DNA from: Udaeobacter sp963725505 | GTDB lineage: Bacteria; Verrucomicrobiota; Verrucomicrobiia; Chthoniobacterales; UBA10450 | NCBI GenBank assembly: GCA_963725505.1 | Contig: CAVRYN010000002.1 | Span: 310,001-374,000, forward strand | DNA length: 64,000 nt | Direction of reading: 5' to 3' | Shown: piece after piece, positions 16,955 to 26,491 of the stretch | How the letters are laid out: every line of letters begins with the position of its first letter | Numbering within the stretch: position 1 is the first letter of the stretch | Position numbers and translations under genes: made by a program | The notes under the pieces: model-generated | The model's input: the letters and a program-made list of their open reading frames with translations, nothing else | What the model was told of the DNA's origin: nothing | Database searches by the model: none

Positions 16955-19900
16955 ATGACCTCGGCTGAGATCCGGCAATCATTTCTCGATTTCTTTCGCG
17001 AGAAACAGCACACCATTGTGCCGTCGTCGCCTCTGCTGCCGGATGCGCCGAATCTCCTTTTCACCAATGCCGGCATGAACCAGTTCGTGCCGATTTTTCT
17101 CGGCCAGCAGAAACCGCCGTGGAATCCGCCGCGCGTGGCCGACACGCAGAAATGCATTCGTGCCGGTGGAAAACATAACGATCTGGAAGACGTCGGACTC
17201 GACACCTATCACCACACGTTTTTCGAGATGCTCGGGAACTGGAGTTTCGGCGATTATTTCAAAAAGGAAGCGATCGAGTGGGCATGGGAGTTACTCGTCG
17301 AACGCTGGAAATTTCCGCCGCAACGGCTTTACGCGACTGTTTACAAGCCCGGCCCTGGTGAGCCGAGCGAGTTCGATCAGGAAGCATACGAACACTGGGC
17401 GCATTTATTTCGCCAAGCCGACCTCGATCCAAAGATTCACGTTCTCAGCAGCGGCAAGGCCGACAATTTCTGGATGATGGGCGATACCGGCCCGTGCGGG
17501 CCGTGCTCGGAAGTGCATGTCGATCTCACACCCGACGGCGATACACGCGGCGCGCTCGTGAACAAGAACGATCCGCGTTGCATCGAAATCTGGAATCTGG
17601 TTTTCATCCAGTTCAACGCGCAACCTGTAGCCGGGGGCGGTGACCCCGGCCGCATGGAGTTTGTTCCGTTACCGCAGCGGCACGTCGATACCGGCATGGG
17701 TTTCGAGCGCGTGACCGCAATCATCCAAGGAACGAAAAACTTCACCGATTTCTCCGGAACCATTTCGAATTACGAGACCGACATCTTTCGCCCAATCTTC
17801 GACGAACTGGAAAAATTGAGCGGCAAAAAATACGGCTCGACGATTCCGCTTGTAGGGCGTCTGCTGTGAGGCGCCGGCGGCTGACACAGCCGCCCTACAA
17901 AATCAGACTGACCAAGAAAAAATTTACGTGGCTTTTCGCGTCATCGCCGATCACATCCGGGCGCTCTCGTTTGCGATTGCCGACGGAATCATTCCGTCCA
18001 ACGAAGGCCGCGGCTACGTTTTGCGTCGTATTCTGCGTCGCGCAGTCCGCTACGGGCGCACGCTCGGTTTTCACGAACCGTTCTTCTTCAAGCTTGTCGA
18101 TGTTGTGGCGAAAACGATGGGCGACGTCTTTCCCGAAGTCCGCGCGAAACAAAAAACAATCAAAGAAACAATCCGCCGCGAAGAAGAATCATTTAACAAA
18201 ACGCTGGATAAAGGAATCGAGCGCTTCTATGCGTTGCTGACGCTAGCAATTGACTCTCGACTGGCGGCGCTTGCTCACAAGACCAGTTCGACGTCATCTG
18301 GAAGAATTTGAGGGCGAGCCAAGGTGGTCCAGAGATGGTCGTATTTCAAAGTCGATTTGGAAAAGGACTTTCTGGCGCTTCTTAAGGCACATGGACTAAA
18401 AATCCAGTTTATCCGGCGAAGCCACCTTTGAACTTTACGACACGTACGGCTTTCCTCTTGATCTGACCGAACTCATGGCACGAGAGCGCGGCCTCACTGT
18501 CGATATTGCTGGACTTCGAGAAACTGATGGAGCAACAGCGCGAGCGCGCGACGAAAGGCACAGAAAAAGGAAGAAATCAGCGTCGAAGAAGGCGAGCTGA
18601 AAGCCGCGCCGACAAAATTTCTCGGTTACGATTTTTTGGAGACCGAATCGGTTGTCGAAACCGTGTTACCGGGCAAAAAGCCAGACGAACTCAACATCGT
18701 TCTGGATCGCACCCCTTTCTATGCCGAGATGGGCGGTCAGGTGGGGGATCGGGGATTGCTGCACGTTCCGGGGCATGATTGGACCGAAGTTGGTCAGTTG
18801 CGCGTGATCGACACGCAAAAACGCGGCGATATTTTTGTTCATCGCTCGGAGCTTGTCCAAGGTCGCGCGCCGGAACCGGGCGAGGCGGTGCGCATTTCAG
18901 TGGATGCTGATCGGCGCAAATTGATTCAGGGACATCACACCGTGACGCATTTGTTGCATTGGGCGCTTGCACGAAGTTGTTTCGCGTGATGCTTCGCAAA
19001 AAGGGAGCTACGTCGGACCGGACAAATTGACGTTCGATTTTTCGAGCGCGGCATTGACGAAGCAGCAAGTCCGCGACGTAGAGAAATTGGTAAACGAGAA
19101 GATTGCGGAAAGTGGGCCAGTTTCGTGGGCTGAAATTCCGTTTGCAGAAGCGAAACAGCGAAAAGACATCATCCAATTCTTTGGCGAGAAATACGGCGAA
19201 ACCGTGCGTGTGCTGCAGATTGGGGGAGCGCCGCATGCGCTCAATGGTTACTCCATGGAACTCTGCGGCGGCACGCACGTCAGATCCACAGGCGAGATCG
19301 GTCCGTTCCGGATTGTTCGAGAAGAAGCGATCGCGGCGGGAACGCGCCGCATTGAAGCCGTCGCTGGTGACGCAGCACGCGCGTGGGCGAAGGACGAAGC
19401 GGCACGTCAACAAGAGAAGTTTGAAACGCTGGCGCGCAAGAAACCTGACATTCCGGTGTTGCCTGTCTTTTGAAACCGAAACGCGACACGGCTGAAATGC
19501 TGAAGCAGCTCGATGCTCGCGCGGCGCATCTCGAAAAGAGCGAGACCGAAGTTCGCGAATGGGAAAAGAAGACGGCCAAAGCTGCCGAGGCAGAATTGAA
19601 AAGCCGGGCTGCTCAAATCGCCAATGAACTGGCGCGATCGCACGCCGGAAAAAATTTCTGCGTGACCGAAGTGCCAGAGGCGGACGGAAAATTGCTGCAA
19701 GCAATCGTGGACGCACTCAGAGCAAAATTTGACGGCCCGATTTTCCTGGTGAGCGCAGCGAACGGATCTGTCGCATTAGTCGCATCCGTCCCAAAAGAAA
19801 TGACATCGAAATTTCAGGCGAACAAATTGATTGAGCAGATCGCGCCGCTGGTCGGCGGGAAGGGTGGCGGCCGTCCGGACAACGCCCGCGGTGCAGGCAA

Positions 19901-19958
19901 GGATGCTTCGAAGATCGCTGAAGCCTTGGAACACGCGCGCGCACTCATCGCATCGTGA
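16955..19958 (+). pseudogene. alaS: alanyl-tRNA synthetase, broken by a repeat insertion and several frameshifts
   Basis: All AlaS domains can be read, but in pieces. The aminoacylation domain runs from MTSAEIRQSFLDFFREK at 16955 to about 17849. A 51-base palindromic element (17850-17900) with a TGA follows. The frame resumes at 17907 (TDQEKIYVAFRVIADHIRAL) and stops at 18311. About 100 unrelated bases follow. The frame resumes at 18409 (LSGEATFELYDTYGFPLD) and shifts again near 18510, 18560, 18970 and 19472. The editing-domain piece (HTVTHLLHWALA) and the C-terminal DHHA1 region (GGKGGGRPDNARGAGKDASK) are well preserved. AlaS is essential, so a second copy should exist elsewhere, unless many of these lesions are base errors. 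The repeat and the unrelated block cannot be simple miscalls. Confidence 0.85.
17850..17900. repeat. palindromic repeat, family B, inside alaS
   Basis: The ends TTGTAGGGCG and CGCCCTACAA are perfect inverted copies, and the middle has a second palindrome around GCGCCGGCGG. Right-hand ends like this occur at 7341-7348 and 49987. With the following few bases it displaces the alaS frame by one and brings a stop codon. Confidence 0.85.
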
Positions 19959-20419
19959 AGCGTCTCGCTGCCATCGTTTGTTTGAGTCTGTGCGCGAGCT
20001 GTAGCAAAAAATCGCCGCCCAAGATCGAAGGCCTGCAGTTCCCGGTCGTGATCCTGTTCGGGAACTCAGCCACGCGGGTTTGTAAAGACCCGGCGGATCT
20101 GACGATGATGCACACGAACTACGTGGTGCTGAGCGAAGGGACACCGGCGCTGATCGATTCGCAGTTTAAGATTTACGCAGTGGAACGGCTGCGCTCGACG
20201 CACAATGGGATGTGGTTGATGGCGCATCCCAGCGGCTTGACCGAAGTGACGTTCGAACTCAGGGCACAGAGATCAGGTCGGGAAGCGGCGCGCGAGTTGT
20301 TCACGCGCCAACTGGAAAAGCAAACGTGGCTTACTGATCTCGACGAACGCCGGCACTCGTTGGGGGCGAAGCAATCGCTTCTGGAGATGGCGGCTGTCGT
20401 GCAGTCGCAGAGCGAATAA
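19955..20419 (+). CDS. small lipoprotein of unknown function
   Basis: A 154-residue protein starting with GTG at 19955, which overlaps the last codon and stop of alaS. The N-terminus is a lipoprotein signal (KRLAAIVCLSLCASC) with a lipobox ending at Cys16, so it should be lipid-anchored in the envelope. The mature part has no motif I recognise. Its frame is intact although alaS directly upstream is broken, and it would depend on the alaS transcript or an internal promoter. Confidence 0.7.
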   Translation: MKRLAAIVCLSLCASCSKKSPPKIEGLQFPVVILFGNSATRVCKDPADLTMMHTNYVVLSEGTPALIDSQFKIYAVERLRSTHNGMWLMAHPSGLTEVTFELRAQRSGREAARELFTRQLEKQTWLTDLDERRHSLGAKQSLLEMAAVVQSQSE

Positions 20420-20442
20420 TTGGCCCGGCGGCAGCAGCTTGA

Positions 20443-21336
20443 TTACGGCGCGCTGACAGACGGAAAACGCCCATTCTTGATCAGGCGTTTCAAATTTTTT
20501 CCGTCGACCGACATTCGATAAATCGAGTCATCCTTTTCGCCGGCCGCTTTGCTAAGAAAGAGAATGTTGCTGTTGTCGATCCAAACGCCGTCCCAGCCGA
20601 AAAGTTTCCTCGGCGTGAGCCGCGTCGCCTTTTGCGATTGGAGATCGAACGACCACAACGCCGGCAACGGGCCGTCCCAATCTTTGCGGCCGGATTCTTC
20701 GCCCATGTCTATGCTCAACAGCAATCGCTTGCCGTCGGGCGACACGTCGATCCGACCGTCGCCGCTCATGTCGCCTTTCGGCACGATCTTATCGATCTTC
20801 CATTGCGCGCGAACCGCGCCGTCGAGCCCGATCTGATAAATGTTCGTCATGTCTTCGCAAAAGACCGATTGGCCATCCCGCGCCCAAACCGGGGAGTACC
20901 GCGTCACTTCATTTTGCACCCCGGGCTTCAGCACATGGAAATTCGTGCCATCGGAATTAACAACGACGAGATCCCAAACTTCGTGCGGCCGCGTGGTGAA
21001 AAGGATTTGTTTCCCGTCAGCCGTCCAGCTCGGGTAGTAGGAATTGTCGCTCGGAACATCTTTGAAGACGTTCACCTTACCGGTCGCGACATCTACCACG
21101 GCCATGTGACGCACGTAAGTCGTGTCGCTGGTTTTTTCTACGGTGTTGAAGGCGACGCGAGTTCCATCGGGCGAGATTGCCGGGAAAATTCCATCGGCAA
21201 GCTTTTTCTCGTTCGTGCCATCAAGATCGGCGATGTAAACGGCGTTGTTGCGTTCGAACGCAATGTGCCGGTCGGCAGCAAATGCGGTCACGCCAAAACT
21301 GGCTAAGGCAAAAGCGAAGGGAATGATTTTGTTCAT
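20443..21336 (-). CDS. secreted TolB-like beta-propeller (PD40 repeat) protein
   Basis: A 297-residue protein with a signal peptide (MNKIIPFAFALASFGVTAFA). I chose the ATG at 21336; the frame stays open upstream, but that part overlaps the neighbour. Four or more PD40/WD40-like beta-propeller repeats are visible (ISPDGTRVAFN, WTADGKQILFTT, WARDGQSVFCED, VSPDGKRLLLSID), as in the TolB C-terminal domain. It probably binds a peptide or polysaccharide in the periplasm; there is no tol-pal context. The start overlaps the DUF3667 gene by four bases, so the two are translationally coupled. Confidence 0.85.
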   Translation of the reverse strand: MNKIIPFAFALASFGVTAFAADRHIAFERNNAVYIADLDGTNEKKLADGIFPAISPDGTRVAFNTVEKTSDTTYVRHMAVVDVATGKVNVFKDVPSDNSYYPSWTADGKQILFTTRPHEVWDLVVVNSDGTNFHVLKPGVQNEVTRYSPVWARDGQSVFCEDMTNIYQIGLDGAVRAQWKIDKIVPKGDMSGDGRIDVSPDGKRLLLSIDMGEESGRKDWDGPLPALWSFDLQSQKATRLTPRKLFGWDGVWIDNSNILFLSKAAGEKDDSIYRMSVDGKNLKRLIKNGRFPSVSAP

Positions 21337-22481
21337 GGCAAAGCGATTGTAACAAAGAAGGTCACGGCGAGCGCGACTACGAGAACAATCAGATAAGCAA
21401 ATCCGCCAAAAAGAAATTTGAAAATGCTGATGAACCAACCTTGTCGATAAACACGTCGGATCGACAAGAAAATTTGCATCACGAACGCAATCCAGAGGAG
21501 GGCGATTGTCCATCCCGCAATTGTACCCGGGGCGATGCGGTTTAGCCCGATTGTTGCAAGCACGATCAGCATAACCGCCGTATAAGCGAATGTGTGGATG
21601 TGAAGAGCATAAATCAGATGGTCGATGTAAAAAATGTGCCGCCGGATATAGAGAATTTTCAGCACGAAGGCGAACAGCGGAATACAGCAAAGCATCATGT
21701 AAGGCAGGTTCCTGAAGAGCGTGGCGATAAACAGCCCCATCTTTGTTCCGTGCTCGCCCATCTTCTCCTTGGCTCGCGCTTCGATCCAGCGCTCGAACGG
21801 AGTTGAGGATTTGGCTTCATCAGAAACTACAAACGGTCGCTCGCCGGTTTTTCCATATTCCTGCTTCTGCTTGTCGGTTTCAGGCGCGGGTGGACGCGGC
21901 GATGGGACGCTTGTTGCAGGCGATGGCGACGTGCTTTGAGGTGAGGAGCTGGGCGAAGGAGATTCCAGTAATAATGCTTCCAATTGCTCGCGCGCCGCGG
22001 GCGGCAAATCTCCTTTCTTCAAGTCGGCTTCGAGTTCCGCGCGATCCTTTGGATTGAGTTTGCCCGGTTCGAAACGCAAGTCTCTTGCTCCGTAATTGAC
22101 CGCGAAGAAAAATAAGATGCTTGCGAGTAGATAAAGGCGCACCGGATGCACATGGCGGACACGCTTGCCGGCGAGAAACTCGTTAGTCAACCGCCACGGT
22201 TTGAAGATGAGCAGCGCAATTGTTGCGAAAAATTTCGAATCCCAATTCAGAAATTCATTGAGAACATCGACAAGCACATGCCCGAAGGAACGGCGATAGT
22301 CGATGGCGGGTTGCCCGCATTGGGCGCAGTAAGGTCCACTCAATAGAGCGCCGCAATTTTCGCAATGTGTCAGCGATCGACGCGGATCTTTGCTTCGACC
22401 GAACCAGCGCCGGCCGGGAGTTCGCTCGATAGCGGTAATCGCTGTATCACCGAGGATAATCTTTGCCGGTTCATCCGACAT
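21333..22481 (-). CDS. DUF3667-type membrane protein with zinc ribbon
   Basis: A 382-residue inner-membrane protein. The N-terminus has a zinc ribbon with Cys40, Cys43, Cys52 and Cys55, then YRRSFGHVLVDVLNEFLNWDSKFFATI and a first helix ending in a basic loop (GKRVRHVHPVRLYLL). A Pro/Ser-rich linker near residues 175-210 separates it from about four further helices. This layout fits the DUF3667 family, whose function is unknown. It is upstream of, and overlaps, the beta-propeller gene. Confidence 0.82.
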   Translation of the reverse strand: MSDEPAKIILGDTAITAIERTPGRRWFGRSKDPRRSLTHCENCGALLSGPYCAQCGQPAIDYRRSFGHVLVDVLNEFLNWDSKFFATIALLIFKPWRLTNEFLAGKRVRHVHPVRLYLLASILFFFAVNYGARDLRFEPGKLNPKDRAELEADLKKGDLPPAAREQLEALLLESPSPSSSPQSTSPSPATSVPSPRPPAPETDKQKQEYGKTGERPFVVSDEAKSSTPFERWIEARAKEKMGEHGTKMGLFIATLFRNLPYMMLCCIPLFAFVLKILYIRRHIFYIDHLIYALHIHTFAYTAVMLIVLATIGLNRIAPGTIAGWTIALLWIAFVMQIFLSIRRVYRQGWFISIFKFLFGGFAYLIVLVVALAVTFFVTIALP

Positions 22482-22572
22482 CCTGGGAAGTCTAGGAAAT
22501 CACACGCTCTACGTCCATTCGGAAGCAATTCCGCAGCTTGACCTGGTGCCGGAACTGTTTAGACCTGGCTGC

Positions 22573-22803
22573 ATGAAAATATTGAAAATCAGTTTCGCTA
22601 TCGTCGCTATGATTGCCGCCACCGGTTTGAATTCGGTTCGGGCCGATCAACCGCACATGAGGGCAGCCCTGGAGCACCTGCGTGCTGCGCGGGCTGAGCT
22701 CCAAAGCTCCGAACACAACAAAGGCGGATGGCGCGTGCATGCGCTCGAACACGTCAATCGAGCAATTGCCGATACCGAAAGAGGAATGGCCTTCGCGCGG
22801 TAA
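22573..22803 (+). CDS. small secreted protein of unknown function
   Basis: A 76-residue protein with a signal peptide (MKILKISFAIVAMIAATGLNSVRA) and a short helical mature part (HMRAALEHLRAARAELQSSE, HALEHVNRAIADTERGMAFA). I chose the ATG at 22573 because it opens the signal peptide. Small periplasmic helical proteins of this kind are frequent in Verrucomicrobia in my experience, but function is unknown. It is divergent from DUF3667. A small palindrome (AGGCGAGCGCCTGT) follows the stop. Confidence 0.65.
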   Translation: MKILKISFAIVAMIAATGLNSVRADQPHMRAALEHLRAARAELQSSEHNKGGWRVHALEHVNRAIADTERGMAFAR

Positions 22804-22954
22804 CAGGCGAGCGCCTGTCTCATCAAATGCGAAGTTCGCGACTCCGCATTTTTGTTGAGTGAAAATCGACTCCGAAGTCGCGTTCTTCTCTCCTCGCCTG
22901 ATTTTTCGATTTGCGCTTTGATTTTCGCACGACCAAATCCTGCCACAGTTCGGT

Positions 22955-23848
22955 TCAACGGAGGCTCCGGCCAACGTGCTCGACGATTTCCACGTAGGCT
23001 TTCAAAGGAGCAGACGGATTTTCGCCTTTCCATGCGACACAAGCCTCCGTCGCCACGGCCGGAATGACTGGGCGAAACACGACATTTTCGTGCGGGAGTT
23101 TTTTCAGCTGCTCGGGGACGAGGGCGACACCCAAACCGGCGGAGATGGCGTGGATCATCGTTCGTTCGAGATCGACATCCTGCAAAACCTTCGGCGTAAA
23201 GCCGGCGCGGTGACAGGTCTTGGTTAGCCATTCGTGATAGTAGGGATAGCTCGCTTCTGACATTCCGATGAAAAACATGGGCGCGAGAGCTTTCAGCGCG
23301 ACCGTCGTTTTGCCCGCCAGCGGATTGTCTTTGGGCAAGGCGGCGACGGTTTTGTAGGACGCAATGGTTCGGAATTCCAATCCGCGCAGCGCAATTGGCT
23401 CGTGTAATCCAACGAAACCAAGATCGAGCTTGCCATCTGCAAGCGCGCGAAATTGATGACCGCAGGACATGTCAAAGAGGTTAACCGAAACAGCGGGAAA
23501 CAATTGACGGAACGAAGCGAGAGTTCTCGGCAGCAAATCGTAAAAGAGATTGCTGACGTACCCGATATTGAGCGCGCGAACCTCGCCGCTGTGCAATCGC
23601 CGGACGGACTCGACCGTTTCGGCTGCGAGAGCAAGAAGGCGTTTGGCATCGGCGAGAAAGGAGCGGCCCTCCTCTGTCAGCGTGACCAGTTGCTTTGTGC
23701 GATTGAGAAGCCGGACACCGAGCTCCTCTTCCAAATCTTTAATTTGCCGCGTGAGTGAAGGCTGCGCAGTGTGCAGCTTTTCGGCGGCTTTTGTGAAGCT
23801 CAGCGCTTCCGCAATGGTGACGAAGTAGCGCAGATGACGAAGTTCCAT
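22955..23848 (-). CDS. LysR-family transcriptional regulator
   Basis: A 297-residue LysR regulator. The winged helix-turn-helix occupies about residues 1-60 (MELRHLRYFVTIAEALSFTKAAEKLHTAQPSLTRQI, seen in overlapping parts), and the rest is the periplasmic-binding-like effector domain. I chose the ATG at 23848, which begins the canonical domain; the upstream frame is non-coding. It is divergent from an OsmC gene, and the shared spacer holds a perfect LysR-type operator. It therefore probably controls the OsmC / histidine-kinase operon, as many LysR proteins (OxyR-like) control peroxide genes. The effector domain lacks an obvious OxyR Cys pair, so the signal is unknown. Confidence 0.92.
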   Translation of the reverse strand: MELRHLRYFVTIAEALSFTKAAEKLHTAQPSLTRQIKDLEEELGVRLLNRTKQLVTLTEEGRSFLADAKRLLALAAETVESVRRLHSGEVRALNIGYVSNLFYDLLPRTLASFRQLFPAVSVNLFDMSCGHQFRALADGKLDLGFVGLHEPIALRGLEFRTIASYKTVAALPKDNPLAGKTTVALKALAPMFFIGMSEASYPYYHEWLTKTCHRAGFTPKVLQDVDLERTMIHAISAGLGVALVPEQLKKLPHENVVFRPVIPAVATEACVAWKGENPSAPLKAYVEIVEHVGRSLR

Positions 23849-23944
23849 CGGGAGTAAGATACTTAGTGTAAACCGACTCGGCAGGTTGATGCAAAAAAAG
23901 AATCTCCGATTATGACAGAACCACTCGCCTACAGACAAACGGCC

Positions 23945-23959
23945 ATACTTTAAAAGTAT
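23945..23959. promoter_or_regulatory. candidate LysR operator (T-N11-A palindrome)
   Basis: The 15-base perfect palindrome ATACTT-TAA-AAGTAT fits the LysR consensus T-N11-A and lies in the spacer between the divergent lysR and osmC genes. Confidence 0.55.
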
Positions 23960-24024
23960 TACGTGCTGCCAAGAAGATATTGGCCGGACAACGAGCGGAG
24001 GGGTAACGCTTTGCTTTGCCACTT

Positions 24025-24450
24025 ATGAATCGAAACGCTTCAGCTCTTTGGAAAGGAAACCTTCATGAGGGCGAAGGGACTTTAACTACCGAAAGCGGCG
24101 TTCTTTCTAAAACGCAATATTCTTTTCGGACACGATTTGCGGAAGGCCTCGGCACCAATCCGGACGAACTGATCGCCGCTTCGCTAGGCGGGTGTTTTTC
24201 CATGGCCCTGTCCAATGAGCTTGGTCTTTGCGGTTTTCACCCGCAGCGCATTGAAACCACGGCCACGGCGACTCTGGAAGACTTAGCCGCGGGCTGGACG
24301 GTCACGCACATCCAGCTCGACGTCCATGCGAACGTTCCGGACGCTTCTCAAGCTCATTTTATGGATGCGGCGCTGGCGGCAAAAACAAACTGTCCTATGG
24401 CCCGCCTGCTTAAAACAAATATCTCAATGACCGCGAGTCTTGACCCATGA
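24025..24450 (+). CDS. OsmC-family peroxidase
   Basis: A 141-residue cytoplasmic protein of the OsmC/Ohr family, which reduces organic hydroperoxides with two cysteines. They lie in SLGGCFSMAL and TNCPMARLL. The N-terminal ASALWKGNL and the central GTNPDELIAAS blocks fit the OsmC branch. I prefer the ATG at 24025 over the TTG at 24016. Its stop overlaps the start of the downstream sensor kinase by four bases (ATGA), so they are co-translated. The divergent LysR gene is the likely regulator. Confidence 0.9.
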   Translation: MNRNASALWKGNLHEGEGTLTTESGVLSKTQYSFRTRFAEGLGTNPDELIAASLGGCFSMALSNELGLCGFHPQRIETTATATLEDLAAGWTVTHIQLDVHANVPDASQAHFMDAALAAKTNCPMARLLKTNISMTASLDP

Positions 24451-25757
24451 TATCAAATGCGTCGATTGACCAGGCGAACCTAATGCCGACCAGCGGCAGA
24501 AGAAACTCGTTAGAGCTGGCCCTGGAAGTATCGGAGCTTCGCTACCGCCGGTTATTCGAAACCGCGCAGGATGGCATCCTGATTCTCGATGCGAATACCG
24601 GCAAGATCATCGATGTAAATCCATTTCTACTCGATTTGCTCGACTATCCGTTCGAAAGCGTGATCGGCCTTCAGCTCTGGGAGATCGGCCTATTCGAAGA
24701 CATCGCAGCGAATCAGGCAGCGTTCGAAAAGCTGCAAACAGAGGAGTACATCCGGTACGAAAACCATCCGCTCCGCACGAAGGCCGGCAAACAGATCCAA
24801 GTCGAGTTTGTCAGTAACGTCTACTTTGTCGGCTCAGCCAAAGTGATCCAATGCAACATCCGCGATATCAGTGTGCGGGCTGAATTTCAGGCGGCGTCCA
24901 AGAGCCACGCCGATACACTCGAGCTCGCAGATAGAGCAAAAGATGAAGTGATCGCTGTGCTCTCCCACGAGCTGCGCAATCCGCTCGCGGCTATCTCCTC
25001 AATGATCGACGTGCTCGAGCTGGGTCACGGTGAGGTCGGGATGCCTGACAAGAAAGATTTGCCGCCGCAGTTCGATAAGTCCGCCTTGGCATTCATCCGC
25101 CGCAATGTTCAAAGTCTCGTGCATCTGGTCACCGAGTTGCTCGGCTTCACCCATATCGCGAACGATGCCCTGGGGCTGGAGCTCGAGATGGTGGACGCGC
25201 ACGAGGTGATCCGCTTTGCACTCAAGAATCTCGAGAGCCAGCAGAAAGGGACGGCGATTGGAATCGACCTCCGGTTGGAGGCTCCGCATAGCTATATCCG
25301 AGCCGATGCGGACAAGCTCGAACAGGTTCTCTCGAATCTAATTGGGAACGCGCTAAAGTTCACGCCGGAAGGCGGCAAGGTTTCGATCATCACGCGCAAT
25401 GAGGCAAGCGGCAAGCTGGTCATCGAAGTGAGCGACACCGGCATCGGCATTCCGGCAGACGCACTCTCGCGGATTTTTTCGCCGTTCGAGCAAGGGGATT
25501 CCTCCATCCACTCGCGTTTCGGCGGTCTCGGTCTCGGTCTTTCGATTGCGCGCACTTTAATAAAAGCGCACGGCGGCACTTTGGAAGTGGAGAGCGAGGG
25601 ATCAGGTCAAGGCGCGAAGTTTACCGTGCGTTTCAAAATAGACGATTCGCTTTTCGATCTCACTGCCCAAGATCCTCTTCCGCTCGAAAGCAGTCAGCCT
25701 TGTGATGCCAAGATCGCCGTTACCGCGTCCGCCAACTCGGCAAACCCCAAATTGTAA
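24447..25757 (+). CDS. PAS-domain sensor histidine kinase
   Basis: A 436-residue soluble histidine kinase. A PAS domain spans about residues 31-150 (YRRLFETAQDGILILDANTGKI, in parts). A HisKA domain with phosphoacceptor His174 in VLSHELRNPL follows, and then a HATPase domain with N box (NLIGNALKFTPEGG), G1 (VSDTGIGIP) and G2 (GGLGLGLSIA). There are no membrane helices, so it senses an internal cue. No response regulator is beside it. It overlaps the osmC stop by four bases, which links it to peroxide defence. The tail after about residue 410 is not conserved. Confidence 0.93.
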   Translation: MISNASIDQANLMPTSGRRNSLELALEVSELRYRRLFETAQDGILILDANTGKIIDVNPFLLDLLDYPFESVIGLQLWEIGLFEDIAANQAAFEKLQTEEYIRYENHPLRTKAGKQIQVEFVSNVYFVGSAKVIQCNIRDISVRAEFQAASKSHADTLELADRAKDEVIAVLSHELRNPLAAISSMIDVLELGHGEVGMPDKKDLPPQFDKSALAFIRRNVQSLVHLVTELLGFTHIANDALGLELEMVDAHEVIRFALKNLESQQKGTAIGIDLRLEAPHSYIRADADKLEQVLSNLIGNALKFTPEGGKVSIITRNEASGKLVIEVSDTGIGIPADALSRIFSPFEQGDSSIHSRFGGLGLGLSIARTLIKAHGGTLEVESEGSGQGAKFTVRFKIDDSLFDLTAQDPLPLESSQPCDAKIAVTASANSANPKL

Positions 25758-26002
25758 TCCCATGGAGCTCACCATCACTCAAAACGGCGCTCTCTATGCC
25801 CTGCAACATGGGGCGACATCGGACGCTTTCGAAATTAGGGCCCGTTCGAAATCTCTGCCCAATACACGAGTGCAAAGAAAATGAAAACAACAAGTGAGCC
25901 GCTTTATCTTGTTTCCCCTGGACGACCCGCTGGCCTCCCTATTGCTTAAATTTCAGAGCAACAAACATACTCCTATCTATGCTTTTACAAAAAACACTGC
26001 AC

Positions 26003-26491
26003 ATGAGCCAATCCCTGGCAGAATGCAAAGCCCGTCTTGCCAACATCCAATCGTATCGTCGGCAGTTCCTTATGGCGACAAGGGCAACCGTAACTTCATC
26101 CAAGACGGCTGATTTCAGCTTTCGCGGTCCGCTCGGTTTTGAGGCTCACACCGTCCTCCTGTCGGTCGAGAGCGACTCGCCAGATCAGTATACGTTTGAG
26201 TCCGTGGGCGGGAATATCAACCTGATGGGAATCGTTGACTTCGCTGAGATTCGGCCAAACTGCACGGAGGTCACGCTGGCAGTTCACTACGAGATCAGGA
26301 ACAAGTTGTTTGCCTGGCTCGACCGGCGCTTGCGTTTTCTCGATACGTTTGTGACTGCCGAACTGCGCAGCATCCGCGCGCTGGAAAACGGCACGACGGG
26401 TTTCCGCATGTGGGATGCGTTGGAACGCAGGACCGCTGCCACTCAAATCGGTACGCTGAGCCGCTGGAACAAAGGCGAGCAAACAGCGTGA
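26003..26491 (+). CDS. SRPBCC-like protein of unknown function, coupled to a desaturase
   Basis: A 162-residue soluble protein. The predicted pattern (an N-terminal beta segment FSFRGPLGFEAHTVLLSVES, more strands, and a long C-terminal helix WLDRRLRFLDTFVTAELRSI) resembles SRPBCC/START-type folds that bind hydrophobic ligands. This is a weak fold-level guess. I chose the ATG at 26003; another ATG lies at 25979. Its stop overlaps the GTG start of the fatty acid desaturase by four bases (GTGA), so a role with lipids is a reasonable inference. The 245 bases upstream hold no convincing gene. Confidence 0.6.
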   Translation: MSQSLAECKARLANIQSYRRQFLMATRATVTSSKTADFSFRGPLGFEAHTVLLSVESDSPDQYTFESVGGNINLMGIVDFAEIRPNCTEVTLAVHYEIRNKLFAWLDRRLRFLDTFVTAELRSIRALENGTTGFRMWDALERRTAATQIGTLSRWNKGEQTA

